From positions 1 to 58,108 of the forward strand of contig CAYSPJ010000017.1 in NCBI GenBank assembly GCA_964432875.1: a stretch of 58,108 bases of DNA, in the 5' to 3' direction. This DNA comes from JACJYE01 sp964432875. Its GTDB lineage: Bacteria > Bacteroidota > Bacteroidia > Chitinophagales > Saprospiraceae. The notes beneath the pieces were generated by a model. That model was not told where the DNA came from. It worked only from the letters and a program-made list of their open reading frames with translations, and did no database searches. A program made the position numbers and the translations under genes. Positions 17,641 to 25,696 of this stretch are shown piece after piece (position 1 is the first letter of the stretch; the number at the start of each line of letters is the position of its first letter).

Positions 17641-18996
17641 TCAAACCCACTTAGCCAGGATATTCTCAAACAATTCCTGCTGGCCGCTGCGTGGCGTCGG
17701 CTCGCCCTGTCCCTCGGCGATCGCGGCGAGCCCTTCCAGGCCGAGCTGGCCTTGCTCGAAGGCTTGGCCCGGGCCGCCATCGAAGGAGCCGTAGCGCTCC
17801 TGGCGGAGCTGTAAAAAGCTGGAGCGCTCCAGGATATCGTGGGCGGCCAGCAGGGCGCGGGCGAAGGCGTCCATGCTGCCGATATGGGCGTAGAAGAGGT
17901 CTTCCAGGGCGATAGAATTGCGGCGGGCCTTGGCGTCGAAGTTGATGCCGCCGCCCTGGAAGCCTCCAGCCTGGAGGATGACCAGCATCGCCTCGGTCAG
18001 TTCATAGACGTTATTGGCAAACTGGTCCGTATCCCAGCCATTTTGGTAATCGCCCCGGTTGGCATCGATGCTGCCTAGCAGGCCAGCATCGGCGGCCACC
18101 TGCAGCTCGTGCTGGAAGGTATGTAGGGCCAGGGTGGCGTGGTTGGCTTCGATGTTCAGTTTGAAATCATCGAGCAGGCCGTACTGGCGCAGGAAGCCAA
18201 TCGTGGTGGCGGCATCGTAGTCGTATTGGTGCTTGCTCGGTTCGGCGGGTTTAGGCTCGATGAAGAACGTGCCCTTGAAGCCCTGTTGCCGGGCGTAGTC
18301 TTTGGCAGCGTGCAGGAAGCGCGCCAGGTGTTCCTGTTCGCGTTTCATATCCGTGTTCAGCAGCGAGAGATAGCCCTCGCGGCCACCCCAAAAGACGTAG
18401 CCGGCACCCCCTAGCTTGATAGTTGCATCGAGGGCATTTTTTACTTGAGCCCCAGCGTGAGCCACCACGGCAAAGTCGGGATTGGTTGCCGCGCCGTTCA
18501 TATAGCGGGGGTGGGAAAAAAGGTTGGCCGTGCCCCAGAGTACTTGCACCCCCGAGGCCCGCTGCTTCTCCAGCGCATAGTCGGTGATGCTTGCCAGGCG
18601 GCGGGCGGATTCCGTGAGGCTATCGCCTTCCTGCACCAGATCGAAATCGTGAAAACAATAGAACGGGATACCCATCTTGGTGATGAACTCGAAGGCCGCG
18701 TCCATCTTATCCCTTGCCTGTTGTAAAGGGTCGGTTGCAGTCAGCCAGGGGAAAGCCTTAGTCGGCGCGCCAAAGGGGTCGGCCCCAGTGCCGCCGAAGG
18801 TGTGCCAATACGCCACGGCAAAACGGAAGTGCTCTTTCATGGCCTTGCCGCCCACCTGGCGGTTTTCGTCGTACCACTTGAAGGCCAGCGGGTTGTCCGA
18901 CTCCCGGCCTTCATAGGGTATGCAGCCGATGCCAGTGAAATATTCTTTCTGCCCAATGAGGGCCTCCCGTGAAGAGGTGTTTGAATTGGTGTACAT
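17641..18996 (-). CDS. xylA: Xylose isomerase
   Basis: A 451-residue TIM-barrel enzyme that converts D-xylose to D-xylulose with two divalent metals. Motifs of the family are present: YWHTFGGTGADPFG near residue 65, YCFHDFD with the catalytic histidine, FWGGREGY, metal-ligand FIEPKP and KHQYDYD, NIEANHATLA, and GGINFDAKARR. Length is close to E. coli XylA (440). After NIEANHATLA the usual GHTF reads LHTF, a Gly-to-Leu change beside the metal site region. No xylulokinase or xylose transporter is adjacent, so the gene is a singleton here. Both neighbours are unrelated. Confidence 0.95.
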   Translation of the reverse strand: MYTNSNTSSREALIGQKEYFTGIGCIPYEGRESDNPLAFKWYDENRQVGGKAMKEHFRFAVAYWHTFGGTGADPFGAPTKAFPWLTATDPLQQARDKMDAAFEFITKMGIPFYCFHDFDLVQEGDSLTESARRLASITDYALEKQRASGVQVLWGTANLFSHPRYMNGAATNPDFAVVAHAGAQVKNALDATIKLGGAGYVFWGGREGYLSLLNTDMKREQEHLARFLHAAKDYARQQGFKGTFFIEPKPAEPSKHQYDYDAATTIGFLRQYGLLDDFKLNIEANHATLALHTFQHELQVAADAGLLGSIDANRGDYQNGWDTDQFANNVYELTEAMLVILQAGGFQGGGINFDAKARRNSIALEDLFYAHIGSMDAFARALLAAHDILERSSFLQLRQERYGSFDGGPGQAFEQGQLGLEGLAAIAEGQGEPTPRSGQQELFENILAKWV

Positions 18997-19185
18997 GAAT
19001 TTTTCGTGGTTTAATGCGCTATGCGCTAGCTCCGGGGCAAGTTAAGGAAGCCGTACGAGATAGGCAAATTTTTATTCGTATCCTGTGGGTATGAGCTAAA
19101 ACCGGGCGTGAGTTGACACACTTTTAGAAAGAAAGCTCGTTTTTCCCCAAAAAACACCCGACCTTTGCGCCAAAATATAACTGTT

Positions 19186-22100
19186 ATGACCATCCTATAT
19201 TTCCGAAACTCAAGCCCGGAAACTACACCCGAAGAGGCGGGCCTTCTATCCTCCCAATATAGAAGAAACCGCAAGGAGAAACCAGAACCGATAAGCCCTA
19301 AGCCTCCTTACATCTTTGCCGTCCAAACCCATGTCTCGATCAGCCCTGAAGACCAAGCCAAACTCACTTGGCTGTTTGGCGGAGCGTCTCCCATCGAAGG
19401 TGTGCGGGTAGAGGGCCCACATGTCGGCCCACGGGCAGCGATGGTCACGCCCTGGAGTACCAATGCGGTAGAAATCACCCAGAATATGGGCATTAGCGGC
19501 ATCCAGCGTATCGAGCAGTTTTTGCCTTGGGGCGAAGGGCCGGAAGCCTTTGACCCCATGCTCTTCCAGAAGTATCAAGCGCTGGATCAGCATATCTTTG
19601 ACATCGCTACGGAGCCAGCACCGCTGCGGGAGATCGATCATATCGCCGCATACAACGAAGCAGAGGGGCTGGCGCTGAGCAGCGAGGAGATCGGCTATCT
19701 CGAACAGTTGGCGCAGCGGCTGGGGCGTCGGCTCACCGATTCAGAAGTATTCGGCTTTTCGCAAATCAATAGCGAGCATTGTCGGCATAAGATTTTCAAC
19801 GGCACTTTCATCATCGATGGGGTAGAGCAGCCCAACTCGCTTTTCGCCCTCATCAAAGAGACCTCCAAGGCCAACCCCAACGGCATCGTCTCGGCTTATA
19901 AAGATAATGTGGCCTTCATGCGCGGCCCGCAAGTGCAACAGTTTGCACCCACCGCACCCGACCGGCCCAGCACGTATGAAAAGCAGGAGTACCAGTCGGT
20001 TATCTCCCTCAAAGCAGAGACGCACAACTTCCCCACCACGGTGGAGCCTTTTAACGGGGCTGCGACCGGCTCCGGCGGTGAGATCCGCGACCGCATGGCG
20101 GGGGGGAAAGGTTCGCTGCCACTGGCCGGCACGGCGGTGTATATGACTGCCTACCCCCGGCTGGGCGGCGAACGGCCTTGGGAGCAGGCGCTGCCCGCCC
20201 GCCCCTGGCTCTACCAGACGCCCCTCGACATCCTCATCAAAGCCTCCAACGGGGCTTCTGATTTCGGCAATAAATTTGGACAGCCCCTCATCGCCGGGTC
20301 CTTGCTTACCTTCGAACATGAAGAGCACGGGCGCAAGCTGGGCTTCGACAAGGTAATCATGCTAGCCGGCGGTATCGGCAGCGGCAAGGAAGCCCAAGCC
20401 CTCAAGGGTGAGCCTAGCCCCGGCGACAAGATCGTGCTGCTGGGCGGCGACAACTACCGCATCGGCATGGGCGGCGCGGCGGTCTCCTCGGCCGACACGG
20501 GGGAGTTCGACGCGGGTATCGAGCTGAACGCGGTACAACGCTCCAACCCCGAGATGCAAAAACGGGTAGCCAATGCCATCCGTAGCTTGGTGGAGAGCGA
20601 AGACAACCCGGTCATCTCCATCCATGACCACGGGGCGGGGGGGCACCTCAACTGTTTCTCGGAGCTAGTAGAAGCCAGCGGAGGGAAAATCGATCTGGAT
20701 CAACTGCCTATCGGCGACCCCACGCTCTCGATGAAAGAGATCATCGGCAACGAATCACAAGAGCGCATGGGGCTAATCGTGCCTCCCGACAAGCTGGAGC
20801 GCTTGCGGCAGATCGCCGAGCGCGAGCGCGCGCCCATGTACGTCGTCGGCGAAGTGACCGGCGATGGGCGCTTTGTCTTTGAATCCAGCCGCAGTGGCAC
20901 CCGGCCTATAGATCTGGCTCTGAGCGACCTGTTTGGCAGCTCGCCCAAGACCATCATGGCCGACCAGGCCGTAGAGCGGGGCTATGACCCGGTGGAGTAT
21001 CAATCGGATCAACTTCACCACTATCTCGGGCGGGTACTGCGCCTGGAGGCGGTGGCCTGCAAAGACTGGCTGACCAACAAAGTCGATCGCTGCGTGGGCG
21101 GGCTGGTAGCCAAGCAGCAATGCGCCGGGCCGCTGCAGCTCCCCCTCAACGATTGTGGGGTGATGGCCCTGAGCTATGATGGCCAGCACGGCATCGCCAC
21201 CTCCATCGGGCATGCCCCGGCCAGCGGCCTGATCGATGCAGGGGCGGGTGCCCGCAATGCCGTAGCCGAGGCACTAACCAACCTCATCTGGGCACCCTTG
21301 GAAAACGGGATCCGCTCGGCATCCCTCTCCGCCAATTGGATGTGGCCCTGCCGCAACGAGGGCGAAGATGCTCGCTTGTACCAGGCTGTCAAGGCTGCCT
21401 CTGACTTCTGCATCGCCCTGGGCGTCAATATCCCTACGGGGAAGGACTCCTTGTCGATGAAGCAAAAATACCCCCAGGACGAAGTGCTATCGCCCGGTAC
21501 CGTCATCATCTCAGCGGCGGCGGTGTGCGACAATATCCGTGGCGTAGTGGAGCCGGTCTTGCAAAAAGAAGGTGGGCCAATCTATTATGTCAACCTCTCG
21601 CAGGATGCCTACAAGCTGGGCGGCTCTTCCTTTGCCCAATCACTTGGCAAGGTGGGGGCCGAGGCACCCGACATCCTTGATGCGGCAACCTTCGCCGCAG
21701 CTTTCGACGCCGTGCAGAGCCTCATCAAAGCGGGCAAGATCGTGGCAGGCCATGACGTCTCGGCCGGCGGGCTGATCACTACCATCCTGGAGATGTGCTT
21801 TGCCGATAAGGGCCTGGGGGCCGAAATAAACTTGAGTGCCCTGGCTGAGCCTGATATGATCAAATTGCTGTTTGCCGAAAATAGCGGGCTGGTCTTCCAG
21901 GTCAAAGATGAAACCATCGCTATTGAACTGGAGGGCTTGCCACTCGCCTGTCACAAGATTGGGCAGGTTGTGTCGGGCGAAAACCTGCGCATCCAAAATG
22001 GGAAGCAGGTGGAGGTTTTTCACATCCCCAGCTATCGCGACGCCTGGTACGAGACCTCCTGGCTGCTCGATCAAAGACAGACTGCCGCGCAAAAAGCTGA

Positions 22101-22938
22101 CGAACGCTTCCATAACTATAAGGAGCAGCCGCTGAAGCTCGCTTTACCCAGCGGCTTCATGGGCTTGATGCCAAACTTTGTGCTGACCCAGTCACGCCCC
22201 CGTGCGGCAGTATTGCGCGAAAAGGGCAGCAATTCCGAGCGGGAGTTGGCTCATGCGCTGCATCTGGCTGGTTTTGAAGTGCGTGACGTGCACATGACCG
22301 ATCTCATGTCAGGCCGCGAAACGCTGGAGGATATCCAGTTCCTGGGCGCGGTCGGCGGCTTTTCAAATTCTGATGTCTTGGGCTCGGCCAAGGGCTGGGC
22401 GGGCACCTTCCGCTACAACGACAAGGCGCGCAGGGCCCTGGATGGCTTTTTCGCCCGGGAGGACGTCCTCTCCGTCGGCATTTGCAACGGCTGCCAATTG
22501 TTCATCGAGCTGGGGCTGCTCCATCCCGATCATAAAGTGAAACCCCAGATGGCGTTCAATGATTCGCATAAGCACGAGAGCGGCTTCACTTCCGTGAAAA
22601 TCCAGGATAGCAGTGGTTCGGTAATGCTATCTACCCTGAGTGGCGCCACTTTGGGCGTGTGGATTTCGCATGGCGAGGGCAAGTTTTTGCTGCCCCTCCG
22701 GGAGCGCCATTACCGCATCGCGGCCAAATACGGCTACGAGGAATACCCGGCAAACCCCAATGGCAGCGATTACAACACGGCCATGATGTGCAACGCTGAT
22801 GGGCGCCACCTGGTGATGATGCCGCATATCGAGCGTTCGATTTTCCCCTGGAATTGGGCGCATTATCCTAAAAATCGTCGGGACAAAGTCTCGCCTTGGC
22901 TGGAAGCTTTTGTGAATGCAAGGCGGTGGTTCTCGTGA
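19186..22938 (+). CDS. purL: Phosphoribosylformylglycinamidine synthase, large single-chain type
   Basis: A 1250-residue FGAM synthase, step four of purine biosynthesis: FGAR plus glutamine plus ATP gives FGAM. The ATG at 19186 was chosen; a TTG seven codons upstream is also open. Order of parts: N-terminal domain, linker, the two-lobed synthase core (for example SLKAETHNFPT near residue 270 and GTGKDS-like IPTGKDSLSMK near 755), and a C-terminal class I glutaminase with nucleophile Cys1100 (GICNGCQ) and His1162 (SHGEGKF). The long form matches gammaproteobacterial and many Bacteroidota PurL, without separate PurS/PurQ. The sequence ACCTTTGC 20 bp upstream resembles a Bacteroidota -7 element, which implies a very short leader. 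Confidence 0.97.
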   Translation: MTILYFRNSSPETTPEEAGLLSSQYRRNRKEKPEPISPKPPYIFAVQTHVSISPEDQAKLTWLFGGASPIEGVRVEGPHVGPRAAMVTPWSTNAVEITQNMGISGIQRIEQFLPWGEGPEAFDPMLFQKYQALDQHIFDIATEPAPLREIDHIAAYNEAEGLALSSEEIGYLEQLAQRLGRRLTDSEVFGFSQINSEHCRHKIFNGTFIIDGVEQPNSLFALIKETSKANPNGIVSAYKDNVAFMRGPQVQQFAPTAPDRPSTYEKQEYQSVISLKAETHNFPTTVEPFNGAATGSGGEIRDRMAGGKGSLPLAGTAVYMTAYPRLGGERPWEQALPARPWLYQTPLDILIKASNGASDFGNKFGQPLIAGSLLTFEHEEHGRKLGFDKVIMLAGGIGSGKEAQALKGEPSPGDKIVLLGGDNYRIGMGGAAVSSADTGEFDAGIELNAVQRSNPEMQKRVANAIRSLVESEDNPVISIHDHGAGGHLNCFSELVEASGGKIDLDQLPIGDPTLSMKEIIGNESQERMGLIVPPDKLERLRQIAERERAPMYVVGEVTGDGRFVFESSRSGTRPIDLALSDLFGSSPKTIMADQAVERGYDPVEYQSDQLHHYLGRVLRLEAVACKDWLTNKVDRCVGGLVAKQQCAGPLQLPLNDCGVMALSYDGQHGIATSIGHAPASGLIDAGAGARNAVAEALTNLIWAPLENGIRSASLSANWMWPCRNEGEDARLYQAVKAASDFCIALGVNIPTGKDSLSMKQKYPQDEVLSPGTVIISAAAVCDNIRGVVEPVLQKEGGPIYYVNLSQDAYKLGGSSFAQSLGKVGAEAPDILDAATFAAAFDAVQSLIKAGKIVAGHDVSAGGLITTILEMCFADKGLGAEINLSALAEPDMIKLLFAENSGLVFQVKDETIAIELEGLPLACHKIGQVVSGENLRIQNGKQVEVFHIPSYRDAWYETSWLLDQRQTAAQKADERFHNYKEQPLKLALPSGFMGLMPNFVLTQSRPRAAVLREKGSNSERELAHALHLAGFEVRDVHMTDLMSGRETLEDIQFLGAVGGFSNSDVLGSAKGWAGTFRYNDKARRALDGFFAREDVLSVGICNGCQLFIELGLLHPDHKVKPQMAFNDSHKHESGFTSVKIQDSSGSVMLSTLSGATLGVWISHGEGKFLLPLRERHYRIAAKYGYEEYPANPNGSDYNTAMMCNADGRHLVMMPHIERSIFPWNWAHYPKNRRDKVSPWLEAFVNARRWFS

Positions 22939-23043
22939 GGGGGGGCAAGGAAACAGCGCAGTTTTTAAACCGCAATATGTAAAAAAATATAAAACCGTTC
23001 TTCAACCCTGAGCTCGCACCGGGCCCGAGCGTTTTGACGAAGG

Positions 23044-23412
23044 TCAATAATTGCCCACAGCAAGCATGGTGAGGGTACAAGCCATTTCTACTTCGATACC
23101 GTTTTCGCGGGCCAGGCGGGCGAGCTCGGCATTTTCCGTACCGGGGTTGAAAATGATGCGCTGCGGCTTGAGGGACAGGATGTAGTCGTAATATTCCTGC
23201 TGAGCCTGAGGGTTGAGGTAGAGCGTGATGGTATGGATTTCGCCGAGCTCGGGGGTGCCCTGTTTAATGGGGATGCCCATAATATCGCCTTGCCGCCTGC
23301 CGAGGGCGATTACCTTGTGGCCACGAGCAGACAGTTGATGTACAGCAGAGTACGAATAGCGGATGGGGTTATCAGAGGCACCGAGGACGACGGTTTTCTT
23401 TGTGTTCATCAC
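23044..23412 (-). CDS. CoA-binding domain protein (YccU-like)
   Basis: A 122-residue Rossmann-fold protein of the CoA_binding (YccU) group. The N-terminus shows a nucleotide-binding turn (VLGASDNPIRYSY), then HKVIALGRR and a conserved late motif IIFNPGTENAELARLARENGIEV. These small proteins are common, but their cellular role is unknown. It is cytoplasmic, with no signal sequence. It lies convergent to purL, about 105 bp away, and 83 bp past the 3' end of the E2 gene, which precedes it on the same strand. It may be cotranscribed with E2, but the gap holds no clear signal either way. Confidence 0.85.
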   Translation of the reverse strand: MMNTKKTVVLGASDNPIRYSYSAVHQLSARGHKVIALGRRQGDIMGIPIKQGTPELGEIHTITLYLNPQAQQEYYDYILSLKPQRIIFNPGTENAELARLARENGIEVEMACTLTMLAVGNY

Positions 23413-23495
23413 TGTTTATTTATGAATATAACCCTTGGTGAGGGGGCTTGGTTGCAATGGGCAGCGCTCATTGCAACCAAGCCAGGGGGGCACAC

Positions 23496-24824
23496 TTAGA
23501 CCAACAATCGGAGCGGGTCTTCGAGTATGCCCTTGAGGGTTTGGAGGAATTGAGCCCCGGTAGCCCCATCTACCACGCGGTGGTCGCAAGAGAGGGTTAC
23601 CTTCATCATATTGCCCACCGCGATTTGACCATCTTTGACAATGGGCTTTTCGATGATGGCGCCCACTGCCAGTATGCAGGAATCCGGCATATTGATGATG
23701 GCGGTAAACTCCTCGATACCGAACATGCCGAGGTTGGAGATGGTGAAGGTGTTGCCCTGCATCTGCTCCGGTTGTAGCTTGCGCTGCTTGGCTAGATCGG
23801 CCAGGGCGCGCACTTCGGTATTGATTTGGGAAAGGCTCTTCATGTCGGTATAATTGATGACCGGCACGAGCAGTCCATCCTCTACGGCAACGGCGACCCC
23901 GATATGAACGTCTTTGTTGGTGCGGATTTTGTCGCCCAACCAGGAAGAGTTGACCGCGGGGTGCTGGCGCAGCGCGGCAGCGGTAGCTTTGATGACCAGG
24001 TCGTTGAAAGAGATTTTCACCGGGGCCACTTCGTTGAGCTTCTGGCGGATCTGCATGGAGCGATCCATGTTTATTTCCACGGTCAGATAGAAGTGTGGGG
24101 CGGTAAACTTGCTCTCGCTCAGGCGGCGCGCAATAGTCTTGCGCATCTGGCTGATGGCTTTTTCTTCGTAGTTAGCCTGGCCGGGGGCAAAGGCAAAGGG
24201 CGTTACTGCCGGGGCAGCAGGCTGCTCGGCTTTGGCAGGGCTGGGCGTCGGGGCAGTTGGCGTAGCCGGGGCGCTGGCAGGCTGCGGGGCGCCTTTCTGC
24301 TGTTCGATCAACGATTCCACGTCGCGTTTGACGATACGGCCGCCATCGCCAGACCCGCTAAGCTTGGTGATACTCAAGCCCGCTTCTTTAGCCATGCTGC
24401 GAGCCAGGGGAGAAGCTTTGACACGCTTGTCTTCTTCTGCCTCGGGGGCAGCTGGCGCGGGGCTTTCTTCCTTAGGCGCCTCAGCTGCTGGCTGGCTCTC
24501 CGCCGGGCTGTCTGCGGCGGCCTCTTTGCCGTTGCCATTGCCGCCGGCTTCGGCTTCGGCTTCGGCTACGGCTTTTTTCCAATCTTCCCCTTCCTGCCCG
24601 ATTACGGCAATAATCCCATCAATAGGCACCGGGCCTTCCTTAACGGCTATATGCAACAGCACACCATCAAAGTAGCTGTCCAATTCCATCGTAGCTTTAT
24701 CGGTTTCTACTTCCGCCAGCGTTTCGCCGGTTTCAACCGCTTCACCTTCTGCTTTCAGCCAACTTACGATGTTGCCCTCTTCCATGGTGTCGCTCATTCG
24801 GGGCATGCGTATGACTTCTGCCAT
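23496..24824 (-). CDS. Dihydrolipoamide acetyltransferase (pyruvate dehydrogenase E2)
   Basis: A 442-residue E2 subunit of a 2-oxo acid dehydrogenase complex, most like pyruvate dehydrogenase. Layout: one lipoyl domain (1-80, lipoylated Lys43 in ETDKATMEL), an Ala/Pro/Glu-rich linker, a peripheral-subunit-binding domain (about 138-172, with ASPLARSMAKEAG and GGRIVKRDV), a second Ala/Pro linker, and the catalytic domain (about 215-442) with the active-site His415 and Asp419 in DHRVVDG. E1 and E3 genes are not in the window, so the complex is encoded at scattered sites. The catalytic domain ends normally in LRLLV. Assignment to pyruvate rather than another oxo acid is from overall likeness. Confidence 0.93.
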   Translation of the reverse strand: MAEVIRMPRMSDTMEEGNIVSWLKAEGEAVETGETLAEVETDKATMELDSYFDGVLLHIAVKEGPVPIDGIIAVIGQEGEDWKKAVAEAEAEAGGNGNGKEAAADSPAESQPAAEAPKEESPAPAAPEAEEDKRVKASPLARSMAKEAGLSITKLSGSGDGGRIVKRDVESLIEQQKGAPQPASAPATPTAPTPSPAKAEQPAAPAVTPFAFAPGQANYEEKAISQMRKTIARRLSESKFTAPHFYLTVEINMDRSMQIRQKLNEVAPVKISFNDLVIKATAAALRQHPAVNSSWLGDKIRTNKDVHIGVAVAVEDGLLVPVINYTDMKSLSQINTEVRALADLAKQRKLQPEQMQGNTFTISNLGMFGIEEFTAIINMPDSCILAVGAIIEKPIVKDGQIAVGNMMKVTLSCDHRVVDGATGAQFLQTLKGILEDPLRLLV

Positions 24825-25044
24825 AATGTATTATCGTTTTGAGTGTTCTTAGGTTTTATTTCAAGTTGCAAAGAAAAGGAAACTTAGCGGTTTCCCCAAA
24901 GCATCTGTACGCAAATTGAACAGCGGGGGCGGGCAAATGTTTTTGGCGGGCGGTTCTCTGGCACACGGATGGCATGGTGCGGGTTTAAATAGGGGGCTGT
25001 TAGGCAGGCCGGCAGAGCCACCGTGCCTCGTCCAAATATCCTGC

Positions 25045-25073
25045 TTGTCATATCCCGCGAATTGCTAATTTTG
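25045..25073 (+). promoter_or_regulatory. Bacteroidota-type promoter for recR
   Basis: A TAATTTTG element (25066-25073) matches the -7 consensus TAnnTTTG, with a TTG 18 bp upstream standing in for the -33 box. The recR ATG begins four bases after the -7 element, so transcription would start at or near the start codon and the mRNA would be leaderless or nearly so. Confidence 0.55.
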
Positions 25074-25077
25074 CAGC

Positions 25078-25692
25078 ATGAATTTTTCATCCAAACTCAT
25101 CGAAGAAGCCGTCAACGCTTTTGCCAGCCTGCCGGGCATCGGCAAGAAGACGGCCTTGCGCCTGGTACTGCACCTGGCCCGCCAGCCCGTAGAGTCCACT
25201 GAGCAGTTTGCCGGGGCTATCGCCAACATGCGGCGCAACATCCGGGAGTGTGAGCGCTGCCACAACCTCTCCGACAGCGCCCTCTGCGCCATCTGCTCCG
25301 ATACTCGCCGCGATGCCTCGCTGGTTTGCGTGGTGGAGGGCATCCGCGATGTGATGGCCATCGAAGATACTGGGCAGTATCGCGGCCTGTATCACGTATT
25401 GGGCGGCGTGATCGCCCCCATTGAAGGTATCGGCCCGGCCGAGCTGAATATCGACTCGCTGGTGCAACGGGCCGCTGCTGGCCAAATCAAGGAAGTCATT
25501 ATGGCCATCAGCCCCACTATCGAAGGAGAGACCACCATCTTCTACATCTCCCGCAAGCTGCGTGACCTGGGCGTGAATATCTCTACCCTGGCCCGCGGCA
25601 TTTCTTTCGGCGGTGAACTGGAATACGCCGATGAACTGACCCTCGGGCGTTCGATTGTGGCGAGGGTGCCGTATAAGGGTGGTGCAGATTAA
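25078..25692 (+). CDS. recR: Recombination protein RecR
   Basis: A 204-residue RecR, part of the RecFOR pathway that loads RecA on gaps. In order: a helix-hairpin-helix-like N-terminus (LPGIGKKTALRLVLHLAR), a four-cysteine zinc finger (C..C with HNLSDSALCAIC between residues about 58 and 72), a Toprim domain (CVVEGIRDVMAIEDT and LGGVIAPIEGIGP), and a conserved end with LARGISFGGELEYADELTL. Length is typical (about 200). The stop codon lies four bases before the next gene's ATG, so recR and the glycosyltransferase gene are likely cotranscribed. The start is fixed by the promoter element immediately upstream. Confidence 0.97.
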   Translation: MNFSSKLIEEAVNAFASLPGIGKKTALRLVLHLARQPVESTEQFAGAIANMRRNIRECERCHNLSDSALCAICSDTRRDASLVCVVEGIRDVMAIEDTGQYRGLYHVLGGVIAPIEGIGPAELNIDSLVQRAAAGQIKEVIMAISPTIEGETTIFYISRKLRDLGVNISTLARGISFGGELEYADELTLGRSIVARVPYKGGAD

Positions 25693-25696
25693 ACTT

